Assembly: GCA_005883245.1 (NCBI GenBank)
Contig: VAXT01000082.1
Location: 1 to 13,093 of the forward strand
Length of the DNA stretch: 13,093 nt
Source of the DNA: Actinomycetota bacterium
Lineage (GTDB): Bacteria > Actinomycetota > Thermoleophilia > Gaiellales > Gaiellaceae
Reading direction: 5' to 3'
Part shown: positions 1 to 6,551 of the stretch, piece by piece
How positions within the stretch are numbered: the first letter of the stretch is position 1
How the letters are laid out: every line of letters begins with the position of its first letter
Translations under genes and position numbers: made by a program
The notes under the pieces: generated by a model
Told to the model about the DNA's origin: nothing
Databases searched by the model: none
What the model saw: the letters and a program-made list of their open reading frames with translations, nothing else

Positions 1-531
1 GTGGGTGCGGAGCCAGGGATCGAGGAGCATGCCGTCGGGCCGGCGCCACTCGATGTAGCGCTCGATCGGGGTCAGCGGGTACTTGTCCTTGAGGTTCGGC
101 CGCACGGGCGCGATCAGCGTGTCGAGACCGTGTGCGCGGCCGATCTCGGCCATTCGCTTGATCATTCGGCCGCTCAGACCCTGGCCGCGATACTCGGGCG
201 CGATCAGGATCTGAAGCGCGCAGAGCGCGTTCGGCGGCGGGGCATCGTCCGCGAAGCGGGCCTCGACGACCCCGTCGACACCGTCGTCGAGAAGCGTGGC
301 CGCATCCCCGTCCCAGGTCGCCGGAATCGCGTTCCCCCCGCCGACGACCTCCTCGCGCTCGTCGTCCCACGCGTAGAACTGGAAGTCGGCGTACTCCGAG
401 ATGACGCGGTCGAAGAGCCGCTCGAGCACCGCGTCGTGGTACATGAACTCGGGCCAGATGCCCCGTTCGAGGCTGGCGATGTGCGGCTGCTTGCCGGGTC
501 GCTCGGCGCGGGTCGGAAATTGGAGCGCCAT
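1..531 (-). CDS. GNAT-family N-acetyltransferase, C-terminus cut by window edge
   Basis: Reading leftward from ATG at 531 the frame stays open for 177 codons to the window edge, so the C-terminus is missing. The acetyl-CoA-binding signature of the GNAT fold is visible at residues 110-127: a strand, then APEYRGQGLSGRMIKRM, which contains the R/Q-x-x-G-x-G/A pyrophosphate loop. An acidic stretch (about 73-97) precedes it. The family moves an acetyl group from acetyl-CoA to an amine; the substrate cannot be told from sequence. The start lies one base after the ispF stop (TGA-C-ATG), so it is the fourth gene of the ispD operon and probably translationally coupled. The start is clear from this junction. 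Family assignment is fairly firm; specific role unknown. No link to isoprenoid synthesis is evident beyond co-transcription. Confidence 0.8.
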   Translation of the reverse strand, partial: MALQFPTRAERPGKQPHIASLERGIWPEFMYHDAVLERLFDRVISEYADFQFYAWDDEREEVVGGGNAIPATWDGDAATLLDDGVDGVVEARFADDAPPPNALCALQILIAPEYRGQGLSGRMIKRMAEIGRAHGLDTLIAPVRPNLKDKYPLTPIERYIEWRRPDGMLLDPWLRTH

Positions 532-532
532 G

Positions 533-1018
533 TCAGCCGGAGCGTCTCAGAAGCGCGATCGCCTGCGCGGCGAGGCCCTCCCCACGCCCCGTAAAGCCGA
601 GCTCGTCGGTCGTGGTCGCCCGCACGGTCACCCTGTCGATCTCGACGCCCATCGCGCCCGCGAGCCGACCGCCCATCGCAACACGCACATCGGCGATCCG
701 CGGACGCTCCCCGATCAGGACACAGTCGGCGTTTACGAGCTCGAACCCACCCATCCGGACGACTTCGTAGCTCCGCTGGAGGAGCCGGATCGACGAGACG
801 TCGAGCCACTGCGGATCGGCGGACGGGAAGAGCTCGCCGATGTCGCCCTTGCCCGCCGCGCCGAGGATCGCGTCGATGAGGGCGTGCGCGATCACGTCAC
901 CGTCCGAGTGGCCGGCGAGCCCGGGCTCACCGGGGAAGTCGACGCCCGCGAGCACGAGCGGGATTCCCTCCTCGAAGCGGTGCGCGTCCACCCCGAGCCC
1001 GATGCGGAGGTCGCTCAC
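533..1018 (-). CDS. ispF: 2-C-methyl-D-erythritol 2,4-cyclodiphosphate synthase
   Basis: This is a cytosolic MEP-pathway enzyme that cyclises 4-diphosphocytidyl-2-C-methyl-D-erythritol 2-phosphate to the 2,4-cyclodiphosphate with release of CMP. The 161-residue length is typical of the family. The metal ligands are all present: D11 and H13 in GLGVDAHRF, and H45 after the SDGD motif (38-41), with H37 of GHSDGD beside it. The near-C-terminal family signature TTTDELGFTGRGEG is intact. The start is GTG at 1018, which overlaps the stop of the upstream phosphatase gene as GTGA and therefore decides the start. It is third in the operon ispD - PHP phosphatase - ispF - GNAT. It would work with IspD encoded two genes upstream; IspE is not in the window. 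Confidence 0.97.
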   Translation of the reverse strand: MSDLRIGLGVDAHRFEEGIPLVLAGVDFPGEPGLAGHSDGDVIAHALIDAILGAAGKGDIGELFPSADPQWLDVSSIRLLQRSYEVVRMGGFELVNADCVLIGERPRIADVRVAMGGRLAGAMGVEIDRVTVRATTTDELGFTGRGEGLAAQAIALLRRSG

Positions 1019-1809
1019 CCGAGCGGCTCCTGTCGCGCCTCGCGGCGATTGAATAGCGTGACCGTTTCGTAACCGGCCGACTGCGCGTGCTCAATGGCGC
1101 GGTCGAGGTCGCGGCCGACGTTCTGGGGGACGTGCGCGTCGGAAGCGAGCGTGATGGGGAGACCCCGTTTCCGCGCTGCGGACAGGAAGGCTGGACTCGG
1201 GTAGAGCTTCCCGTGTGGCTTGTGCAGACCGGCGCTGGAGACCTCGATCGCGACGCCCTCCAGCGACCCTGCTAGCTCGTCCCAGTCCCAGTCGATCTCG
1301 GCGCCGTGGAACTTCACGAGGTCGGGGTGCGCGAGTGAGTCGAAGAGCCCGCTTCGCGCAGCCTGACCGAGCGCCCCATAGTACCGGCGCCAGGCCTGCT
1401 CGGGCCCGACCGAGTCGACGAGGCTCGGCTCGGCGTCGATCCCGAGGCCGGCGAGGAAATGGATCGATCCCAGGACGTAGTCCCACGGGTACGGCGCGAG
1501 AGCCTCGGCCGTCTCCTCCTCACGGCCGGGCTCGTAGTCGACCTCGATCCCGAGCTTGACCGGGTAGTCGCGGCGCTTCGCCTCGACGACTGCGTCCACG
1601 TACGGCTCGATGTCGTAGACGCAGCGCTCGAGGTGGTACCGCATCGTCCACAGCGTGCGGGTCTGTTCGAAGTAGTAGATGTGCTCCGTAAACCCGATCT
1701 CGTCGATCCCGCGCTCGGACGCCTGCTCCACGAAGCGCTCGACGGCCTCGACCGTGTGCTCGATCGACTCGTCCGACGCGCGGAGGTGCATGTGGTAGTC
1801 GACGATCAC
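1015..1809 (-). CDS. PHP-family phosphatase, HisJ-type histidinol-phosphatase-like
   Basis: A 264-residue PHP metallophosphoesterase closest in layout to HisJ/HisK histidinol phosphatases, which dephosphorylate L-histidinol phosphate. The expected metal-binding set is present: H6 and H8 (DYHMH), E42-H43 (FTEH), E89 (GIEVDY), H117 (GSIH), H161 (AHPD), and D224 with H226 (SDAH). Length matches the HisJ family. The start is GTG at 1809, which overlaps the ispD stop as GTGA; the stop at 1015-1017 overlaps the GTG start of ispF in the same way. A longer open frame continues upstream, but it lies within ispD in another frame and is spurious. Being between ispD and ispF with no other histidine gene in sight, its substrate may not be histidinol phosphate; that is inference. 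Family firm, substrate uncertain. Confidence 0.88.
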   Translation of the reverse strand: MIVDYHMHLRASDESIEHTVEAVERFVEQASERGIDEIGFTEHIYYFEQTRTLWTMRYHLERCVYDIEPYVDAVVEAKRRDYPVKLGIEVDYEPGREEETAEALAPYPWDYVLGSIHFLAGLGIDAEPSLVDSVGPEQAWRRYYGALGQAARSGLFDSLAHPDLVKFHGAEIDWDWDELAGSLEGVAIEVSSAGLHKPHGKLYPSPAFLSAARKRGLPITLASDAHVPQNVGRDLDRAIEHAQSAGYETVTLFNRREARQEPLG

Positions 1810-2480
1810 AGCCAGGAGGCGACGAGCTCGAGGTCGGCAGGTGTCGTCACCTTGAGCAGCCGCGGGTCGCCCTCGACCACGCGCACGCGGCCGCCTTTCG
1901 CTTCCACGAGCGAAGCGCAATCGGTCGACCTGGTCACCGTTTGTGGCAACGTCGAGAAGGCGTCTCGGAGGACTGGGGCGACGAACGCCTGCGGGGTCTG
2001 CACGGTGACGAGGCCCTCGCGCTCGAGCGTCTCGGCGACCTCCTCGCCGTCGACTCGCTTCACGGTGTCCGAAACAGGCAGGACCGGAACTGCGCCGTCC
2101 CAGCCGTCGCCGAGCGCCGTGATCACCCGCTGGATCACGTCGTCCGCGACGAGCGGCCGCGCCGCGTCGTGCACGACGACCACGGTTGCCTCCGCCGGCA
2201 CCTGAGCGAGGGCCGCCCGGACCGACTCGCTCCGGGTGGCGCCGCCCGTCACCGTCCCGGCGACCTTTCCGGCCGCAACCTCTTCCGCGACCAGGATGCA
2301 GGGCTCCTCCCACTCCGGCGGAGCCGCGACGACGATCCCCTCGATCCACTCCGAGGCGTCGAGTCGCTCCAGCGGCTCCGCGACGAGCGGCCGGTCGTTC
2401 AGCGAGGCGAACGCCTTCGGGCGATCGAGCCCGAGCCGCTCACCGCTTCCCGCCGCCGCCAGAATCGCCCAGACGCTCAT
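1806..2480 (-). CDS. ispD: 2-C-methyl-D-erythritol 4-phosphate cytidylyltransferase
   Basis: The enzyme couples CTP with MEP to give 4-diphosphocytidyl-2-C-methyl-D-erythritol, the third step of the MEP pathway. The 224-residue product has the nucleotide-binding N-terminus AAAGSGERLGLDRPKAF (8-24) with R15 and K22 in the catalytic positions. It also has TGGATRSESV (78-87), VVVHDAARPL (101-110), TPQAF (162-166) and the C-terminal LLKVTTPADL (208-217). I chose ATG at 2480 because the protein then begins directly with the first strand; the frame extends 32 codons further upstream but adds only unconserved residues overlapping the divergent gene. No Shine-Dalgarno precedes this ATG; a TAACCT hexamer eight bases upstream suggests a leaderless or nearly leaderless transcript. 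It heads the operon ispD - PHP - ispF - GNAT. Confidence 0.96.
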   Translation of the reverse strand: MSVWAILAAAGSGERLGLDRPKAFASLNDRPLVAEPLERLDASEWIEGIVVAAPPEWEEPCILVAEEVAAGKVAGTVTGGATRSESVRAALAQVPAEATVVVVHDAARPLVADDVIQRVITALGDGWDGAVPVLPVSDTVKRVDGEEVAETLEREGLVTVQTPQAFVAPVLRDAFSTLPQTVTRSTDCASLVEAKGGRVRVVEGDPRLLKVTTPADLELVASWL

Positions 2481-2494
2481 GCGCGCCGAGGTTA
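2481..2494 (-). promoter_or_regulatory. Possible -10 element for a (near-)leaderless ispD mRNA
   Basis: On the minus strand TAACCT (2494 to 2489) is followed by eight bases and then the ispD ATG, with no purine-rich ribosome site. It fits the TAnnnT pattern and resembles the TAGACTCG seen before radA and the GFA gene. The spacing is one or two bases longer than ideal, so confidence is modest. Confidence 0.4.
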
Positions 2495-2496
2495 CT

Positions 2497-2510
2497 AAGG
2501 AGAATAGGAG
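2497..2510 (+). promoter_or_regulatory. Ribosome binding site of the proline iminopeptidase
   Basis: Two purine-rich blocks, AAGGAG (2497-2502) and AGGAG (2506-2510), sit 12 and 4 bases before GTG at 2515. They favour this GTG over the in-frame ATG at 2479, which would overlap the ispD start codon. Confidence 0.6.
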
Positions 2511-2514
2511 TGGC

Positions 2515-3462
2515 GTGCCCGAGTACCCGGAAGTCGAGCCCTTCGACAGCGGCCTGCTCGGGGTCGGCGACGGCAACCTCGTCTACTGGGAGCTTTGCGG
2601 CAACCCCGACGGCAAGCCGGCGGTGGCCTTCCACGGCGGTCCCGGCTCGGGCTGCTCTCCCTGGTGGCGGACGCTCTTCGACTCGAGCGCCTATCTGACG
2701 GTGCTCTTCGACCAGCGGAACTGCGGCCGCAGCCGGCCCCACGCAAGCGATCCGGCGACCGACCTGCGCGCGAACACGACGCAGAACCTGATCGCCGACG
2801 CCGAGCTCCTTCGTGGGCATCTCGGCATCGAGCGGTGGCTCGTCCTCGGCGGCTCGTGGGGCAGCACGCTCGGTCTCGCCTACGCCGAGACGCATGCCGA
2901 GCGTGTCACCGAGATCGTCCTGTGCGCGATCACGACCGGCCGGCACACGGAGTTCGACTGGCTGTTTCGCGGCGGCCTCGCACGATTCTTCCCGGAGCAG
3001 TGGGCGCATCTCGTGGACGCTCTGCCGCCAGACGACCGCGCAGACGTTGTCGCCGGATACCACCGGCTGCTGAACGACCCCGATCCCGAGGTGCGCGGCC
3101 ACGCCGTCGAGGCCTGGTGTCTGTGGGAGTCCGCGACGCCTGCGTGGCCGCCGACCGACGGGCTCGCCGAGCGATTCCAGGATCCGGAGTACGCGCTCGC
3201 CTTCGCGCGCATCGTCACGCACTACGTCGTGCACAACGCGTGGCTGGAAGACGGGATCCTGCTCCGGAACGCGGACCGCCTTCGCGACATCCCCGGCGCA
3301 CTGATCCACGGCCGGTTCGACTTCCAGGCGCTGCTCGAGAACGCCTACGCGCTCAGCCGCGCGTGGCCCACGGCGAAGCTCGTCGTCGTCGACGACGCCG
3401 GCCACATGCCGACGGGTGAGGTCACGCGGGAGCTCACCCGCGCGACCGACGGGTTCCGCTGA
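2515..3462 (+). CDS. pip: Proline iminopeptidase (alpha/beta hydrolase, peptidase family S33)
   Basis: A 315-residue cytosolic serine peptidase expected to release N-terminal proline from peptides; 313-317 residues is typical of the family. Visible elements are the oxyanion-hole motif HGGPG (40-44), FDQRNCGRSRP (65-75) as in the family's DQRGxGxS block, the nucleophile elbow GGSWGS with S114, the acid D269 in HGRFD, and H297 in DAGHMP. The tail ENAYALSRAWP (275-285) also matches. Start GTG at 2515 follows AGGAG by four bases and gives a normal N-terminus. The gene is monocistronic on the plus strand, wedged between carD (convergent, 15-base gap) and ispD (divergent, 34 bases between starts). 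Other S33 hydrolases share this fold, so substrate preference is not proven. Confidence 0.92.
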   Translation: MPEYPEVEPFDSGLLGVGDGNLVYWELCGNPDGKPAVAFHGGPGSGCSPWWRTLFDSSAYLTVLFDQRNCGRSRPHASDPATDLRANTTQNLIADAELLRGHLGIERWLVLGGSWGSTLGLAYAETHAERVTEIVLCAITTGRHTEFDWLFRGGLARFFPEQWAHLVDALPPDDRADVVAGYHRLLNDPDPEVRGHAVEAWCLWESATPAWPPTDGLAERFQDPEYALAFARIVTHYVVHNAWLEDGILLRNADRLRDIPGALIHGRFDFQALLENAYALSRAWPTAKLVVVDDAGHMPTGEVTRELTRATDGFR

Positions 3463-3476
3463 GCGCTTCGGAGCCC
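3451..3476. terminator. Possible shared hairpin between convergent pip and carD
   Basis: GGGTTCCG (3451-3458) can pair with CGGAGCCC (3469-3476), one pair being G-U, around a ten-base loop. It spans the pip stop codon and ends two bases before the carD stop. There is no clear T-run on either side, so it would be a weak or rho-assisted terminator at best. Confidence 0.3.
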
Positions 3477-3477
3477 G

Positions 3478-3999
3478 CTAGGCCTTAGCTGCGACCTTGG
3501 CGCGGGTCTTCTTCGTGCCGACGCCCGCGAGGATGTCGTCGAGCCACTCGGCGGCCTCTTCCTCGTCCATGCCCTTCGCGTACATGAGCTCGGAGACGAG
3601 GATCTTCTTCGCCTTGACGAACATCTGCTTCTCGCCCGTCGAGAGGCCCTTCTCGTGGTCGCGCAGCGACAGGTTCCTGACGACCTCCGCGAGCTCGAAG
3701 ATGTCACCGGTCTTCATCTTGTCGCGGTTGTGCTTGAACCGACGATTCCAGTTCTTGGGCATCGTCGTCCCGCTCCCGCGCAGCGCCTTCAGCACCTGTT
3801 CGACGGTCGTCTCGTCGATCACTTTCCGGAGGCCGACGCGGTCGGCGTTCTCGGTCGGGACCTGCACGGTCATGTCGTTGTGCAGGATCTGGATCTGCAG
3901 GTATTCGCGCTCTTCTCCGAGCACAGTCCGCTTTTCTTTCTTGACCACGGTGCCCGCGCCGTGGTGCGGATACACGACCTTATCGCCGACTTTGTACAA
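3478..3999 (-). CDS. carD: CarD-family RNA polymerase-binding transcription regulator
   Basis: A 173-residue CarD. The N-terminal Tudor-like RNA-polymerase-interaction domain starts with YKVGDKVVYPHHGAGTV, followed by KKEKRTVLGEEREYLQI and the NDMTVQVPTENADRVGLR block. The C-terminal helical DNA-binding half includes MPKNWNRRFKHN, DIFELAEVVRNL, SLRDHEKGLSTGEKQM and the EEAAEWLDDIL end. In actinobacteria CarD binds the RNA polymerase beta subunit and stabilises open complexes, notably at rRNA promoters. I chose TTG at 3999 because GGGGAGG ends six bases before it and CarD proteins normally begin right at YKVGDKVVYP. ATG at 4014 and 4032 are in-frame alternatives. The short Lys/Ala-rich tail (TKKTRAKVAAKA) is typical. 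carD lies upstream of ispD as often seen, but here an opposite-strand peptidase separates them. Confidence 0.95.
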   Translation of the reverse strand: MYKVGDKVVYPHHGAGTVVKKEKRTVLGEEREYLQIQILHNDMTVQVPTENADRVGLRKVIDETTVEQVLKALRGSGTTMPKNWNRRFKHNRDKMKTGDIFELAEVVRNLSLRDHEKGLSTGEKQMFVKAKKILVSELMYAKGMDEEEAAEWLDDILAGVGTKKTRAKVAAKA

Positions 4000-4005
4000 G
4001 CCCGA

Positions 4006-4012
4006 CCTCCCC
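4006..4012 (-). promoter_or_regulatory. Strong Shine-Dalgarno deciding the carD TTG start
   Basis: On the minus strand GGGGAGG (4012 to 4006) is separated by six bases (TCGGGC) from TTG at 3999. The alternative ATG at 4014 overlaps the start of this site, which argues against it. Confidence 0.7.
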
Positions 4013-4035
4013 ATTCCGTGTGGTTTCAACAAGCG

Positions 4036-4076
4036 GCCGGCGGGTGGACTACCGCCGGCGCGTGAGATCTAGGATA
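4036..4076 (-). promoter_or_regulatory. carD promoter -10 and 5' UTR stem-loop
   Basis: The minus strand carries TGCTATCCT, an extended -10-like element with hexamer TATCCT at 4076 to 4071; no convincing -35 is seen. The predicted transcription start near 4064 lies only a few bases before a perfect 8-bp inverted repeat, GCCGGCGG (4036-4043) and CCGCCGGC (4052-4059), with an 8-base loop. The carD mRNA would therefore begin with a GC-rich hairpin about 37 bases before the TTG start, perhaps stabilising the message or tuning its translation. The repeat is seen directly; the promoter is inferred. Confidence 0.5.
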
Positions 4077-4141
4077 GCAAAAGATGCTGGAAAAGGCCAC
4101 TTTTTTGGGCTTCAGGACGAAAAACTCCTGCTCAGAGCGAA

Positions 4142-5488
4142 CTACGCGGCCGCCGGCTCCGCCTTGTCGAGGGCCGCGGAGACGGCTCGGCGCAACGTCT
4201 CGGCCTCGACGAGGGACACCTTCGCGCGAGCGTCCGTGCCTTTCGGCACGATCACCGCGGCGAGCCCCAGCTTGGCGCACTCCTGCGCGCGCCGTTCCGC
4301 CTGGGTCGCCGGTCTGAGGCGCCCGGTGAGGCCGACTTCTCCGAAGGAAGCGGTCGAGGCCCTCAGCGGCACCCCCTTCGCCGCCGACGCGATCGCCAGG
4401 GCAACCGCCAGGTCCGCCCCAGGCTCGTCGATGCGCACCCCGCCCGCGACGTTGACGAACACGTCCGCCTGGCCGAGCGCAAGCCCCGCGTGACGCGAGA
4501 GCACCGCGACGATCATCGCGAGCCGCTTCGGGTCGACCCCCGTGCCCACCCGGCGCGGCATCGCGAGGTCGGTCTGCGAGACGAGCGCCTGGATCTCGAG
4601 CAGGAGCGGACGCGTGCCTTCGAGCGCGCATGCGACGGCCGCCCCCACCTCGCCGTCGCTCTGGCCGAAGACGGCGGACGGGTCCGGAACCCCCTGCAGG
4701 CCCGTGCCGGTCATCTCGAAGACGCCGAGCTCGTTCGTCGAGCCGAAGCGGTTCTTCGCAGCGCGCAGTACGCGGTGCGCGTGGTACCGGTCGCCCTCGA
4801 ACTGAAGGACGCAGTCGACGAGGTGCTCGAGCACGCGCGGGCCGGCAACCGAGCCGTCCTTCGTCACGTGCCCGACGAGGAAGAGCGCGACACCGGCCTC
4901 CTTGCCGACACGCAGAAGTCGCGCGGCGGCCTCCCGCACCTGGGCGACCGAGCCCGGCGCCGACCCGATCTCGGCCGAGTAGAGCGTCTGAATCGAGTCG
5001 ATCACGCAGACGTCCGGCCGCTCGCGCTCGAGCGTCGCGCAGACGGCGTCGAGGTTCGTCTCGGCGAGAATCTCGACCTGCTCCGCGCCGCCGAGCCTCG
5101 CCGCGCGCAGCTTGACCTGCGCTGTCGACTCTTCTCCGGTCACGAGCAGGGCGCGGCGGTCGCGCGAGATCGTCGCGAGGGCGCTCAGCAGAAGCGTGGA
5201 CTTTCCGACTCCAGGCTCGCCGCCGACGAGCACGAGCGACGCGGGAACCAGCCCGCCGCCGAGCACGCGGTCGAGCTCCGGAACTCCCGTCGGAATCCGC
5301 GACGCCTCCTCGATCTCGACCTCGGCCAGTCGCAGGATCGGCTTCGCCCCGGCCGTCCCGTTCGCCGGGGGCGGAGCCTCCTCGGCGAGCGTGCCGAAGT
5401 TGCCGCAGCCGGGGCAGCGCCCGAGCCAGCGGCCCGTCGAGTAGCCGCACTCGGCGCAGGAGAAGTGAACGGCCTGGGTCTTTGCCAT
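4142..5488 (-). CDS. radA: DNA repair protein RadA
   Basis: A 448-residue RadA, a RecA-like ATPase that promotes branch migration and processing of recombination intermediates. Domains in order: a C4 zinc finger (C11, C14, C25, C28), a RecA-type ATPase with Walker A GGEPGVGKST (89-98, K96) and Walker B VCVIDSIQ (D164), the RadA-specific KNRFG motif (245-249), then a Lon-protease-like C-terminal domain from about 275 to 440. Length is normal. The start is ATG at 5488, where the zinc finger follows immediately as in the family. The frame is open far upstream, but that is the transporter region read in another frame. No ribosome site precedes the ATG; TAGACT seven bases upstream suggests a leaderless mRNA. 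It lies upstream of carD on the same strand with 142 bases between them. Confidence 0.97.
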   Translation of the reverse strand: MAKTQAVHFSCAECGYSTGRWLGRCPGCGNFGTLAEEAPPPANGTAGAKPILRLAEVEIEEASRIPTGVPELDRVLGGGLVPASLVLVGGEPGVGKSTLLLSALATISRDRRALLVTGEESTAQVKLRAARLGGAEQVEILAETNLDAVCATLERERPDVCVIDSIQTLYSAEIGSAPGSVAQVREAAARLLRVGKEAGVALFLVGHVTKDGSVAGPRVLEHLVDCVLQFEGDRYHAHRVLRAAKNRFGSTNELGVFEMTGTGLQGVPDPSAVFGQSDGEVGAAVACALEGTRPLLLEIQALVSQTDLAMPRRVGTGVDPKRLAMIVAVLSRHAGLALGQADVFVNVAGGVRIDEPGADLAVALAIASAAKGVPLRASTASFGEVGLTGRLRPATQAERRAQECAKLGLAAVIVPKGTDARAKVSLVEAETLRRAVSAALDKAEPAAA

Positions 5489-5501
5489 CGCGTCGAGTCT
5501 A
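5489..5501 (-). promoter_or_regulatory. Probable -10 element for leaderless radA mRNA
   Basis: On the minus strand TAGACT (5501 to 5496) is followed by CGACGCG and then ATG at 5488. There is no purine-rich ribosome site. The eight bases TAGACTCG recur exactly before the GFA gene start. No TTGACA-like -35 is obvious. The rest of the gap to the transporter stop (5502-5613) shows no gene or strong hairpin. Confidence 0.55.
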
Positions 5502-5613
5502 GGAGCGCGGTCCGACGGAACCTGTGCCGGGCTCGCAACAAATGGGCGACATTGCTTCCTCGTCGATCGCCTGGCTCCCCGGCTCGGAGAGCTCCAAGAC
5601 CGAGAAGTGGCCG

Positions 5614-6525
5614 TCAGTGCTCGGGTACGGTCTCGAGCGGAGCTGGCTCGCGCCGGCCCGCTGAGGCGATCAGGAGACCCGCGAGAATCGCGGCGGCGCC
5701 GACGAGCTGCAGCGGCGAGGGCCGCTCGTCGACGATCAGCGCCGCGAAGATCACCGCGAGCAGCGGCTGGAGCGTGAGCAGCACTGAAGTGCGCGCTGTG
5801 GGCAGCCGTCCCAACGAGACCGTGATCAGGAGCCAGCCCACGACCTGCGAGCTCAGCGCGAGCAGGATCAGCCAGGCCGTCGCTTCGAGCGAGGGCGTGA
5901 AGTCGAGGTTGCCGATCGCGAGCCCGATCGGGACGATGCAGATCGCGCTCGCGAGAGTCGCATCGTAGAGCGGGCCCGCCACGCGCCCGCGCTCCTCCGA
6001 GCCGCGCCGCATCGCGAGCAGGAAGCCCGAGTAGGCGATGCCCGTGAGCAGGCCGTAGATCGCCCCTAGCTTCGGGTTGCTCCCGTACGCGCCGTTCTCG
6101 AGGACGCCGGAGATGAGAAGGATCCCGAGCATCGCCACCGGGATCGCGGCTAGCGCGTTGCGGGCCGGCCGTTCCGCGAAGAGCGCCCACGCGAGAAGCC
6201 CGACGAGGACGACCTGCGTGTTGCCCAGCACCGTGGCCAGTCCGGCGCCGACGTACTCGATCGAGTAGTGCCAGAGGATCAGGTCGGCGGCGAAGAACGC
6301 GCCCGCTAGGTAGGCCGCCCGGCGAACCTGACGCGGGCGCCGCCCGAGCCGACCGTCCTCCCAAATCGCAAGGGCGAGGAGAAAGGGAAGCGCCCAGAAG
6401 CAGCGGTAGAACGCGCCGGTTGTGGGCGACACGTGCGACTCGCGAAAGAGGATCCCAGAAAAGGCGATCAGGAACGCGCCGGTGAGCACGCCGAGAGCGG
6501 GCCTTTCGCTGAACGCTCGCCGCAC
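5614..6525 (-). CDS. EamA-domain DMT-superfamily transporter
   Basis: A 303-residue inner-membrane protein with about ten hydrophobic helices in two EamA repeats. The first starts at ALGVLTGAFLIAFSGILF (10-27) and carries GNTQVVLVGLLAWALFAERP near its end. The second begins around KLGAIYGLLTGIAYSGFLLA and ends in the matching LTLQPLLAVIFAALIVDERPS. The paired 'ER/DERP' ends are characteristic. Members export or import small metabolites, drugs or amino acids; no substrate can be assigned. The GTG start at 6525 puts the first helix at a normal place and sits six bases after a TAGGCT -10-like element with only a weak ribosome site. It is divergent from the GFA gene across a 26-base dyad, so the two may be co-regulated. 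Confidence 0.88.
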   Translation of the reverse strand: MRRAFSERPALGVLTGAFLIAFSGILFRESHVSPTTGAFYRCFWALPFLLALAIWEDGRLGRRPRQVRRAAYLAGAFFAADLILWHYSIEYVGAGLATVLGNTQVVLVGLLAWALFAERPARNALAAIPVAMLGILLISGVLENGAYGSNPKLGAIYGLLTGIAYSGFLLAMRRGSEERGRVAGPLYDATLASAICIVPIGLAIGNLDFTPSLEATAWLILLALSSQVVGWLLITVSLGRLPTARTSVLLTLQPLLAVIFAALIVDERPSPLQLVGAAAILAGLLIASAGRREPAPLETVPEH

Positions 6526-6551
6526 GCCCTGAGCCTACGTAGACTCGGGGC
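6526..6551. promoter_or_regulatory. Bidirectional leaderless-type promoter in a 26-base dyad
   Basis: The whole space between the two divergent start codons is an inverted repeat with 11 of 13 pairs complementary, centred between 6538 and 6539 in TACGTA. Each arm carries a -10-like hexamer: TAGACT on the plus strand (6540-6545) and TAGGCT on the minus strand (6537 to 6532). Each is exactly six bases from its start codon, with spacers CGGGGC and CAGGGC. Each mRNA would start at or next to the initiation codon. It could equally be an operator for a dimeric regulator. The GGGG/AGGG in the spacers is too close to the start to be a good ribosome site. Confidence 0.6.

Noticed and set aside
1459..2205. 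Long plus-strand open frame opposite the phosphatase and ispD genes
   Set aside because: It mirrors two well-supported minus-strand enzymes. Its translation has no recognisable motif and is explained by high GC keeping antisense frames open.
4080..4141. Possible intrinsic terminator between radA and carD (CAGGA/TCCTG arms, A/T runs)
   Set aside because: The stem is only 5 bp and the T-run falls in the loop rather than after the stem on the minus strand, so it is not a convincing terminator.
4490..5968. A 492-codon plus-strand open frame opposite radA and the transporter end
   Set aside because: The product is Arg/Glu/Pro-rich without any fold signature and runs across the radA start and intergenic gap. 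It is an antisense shadow of radA codons.
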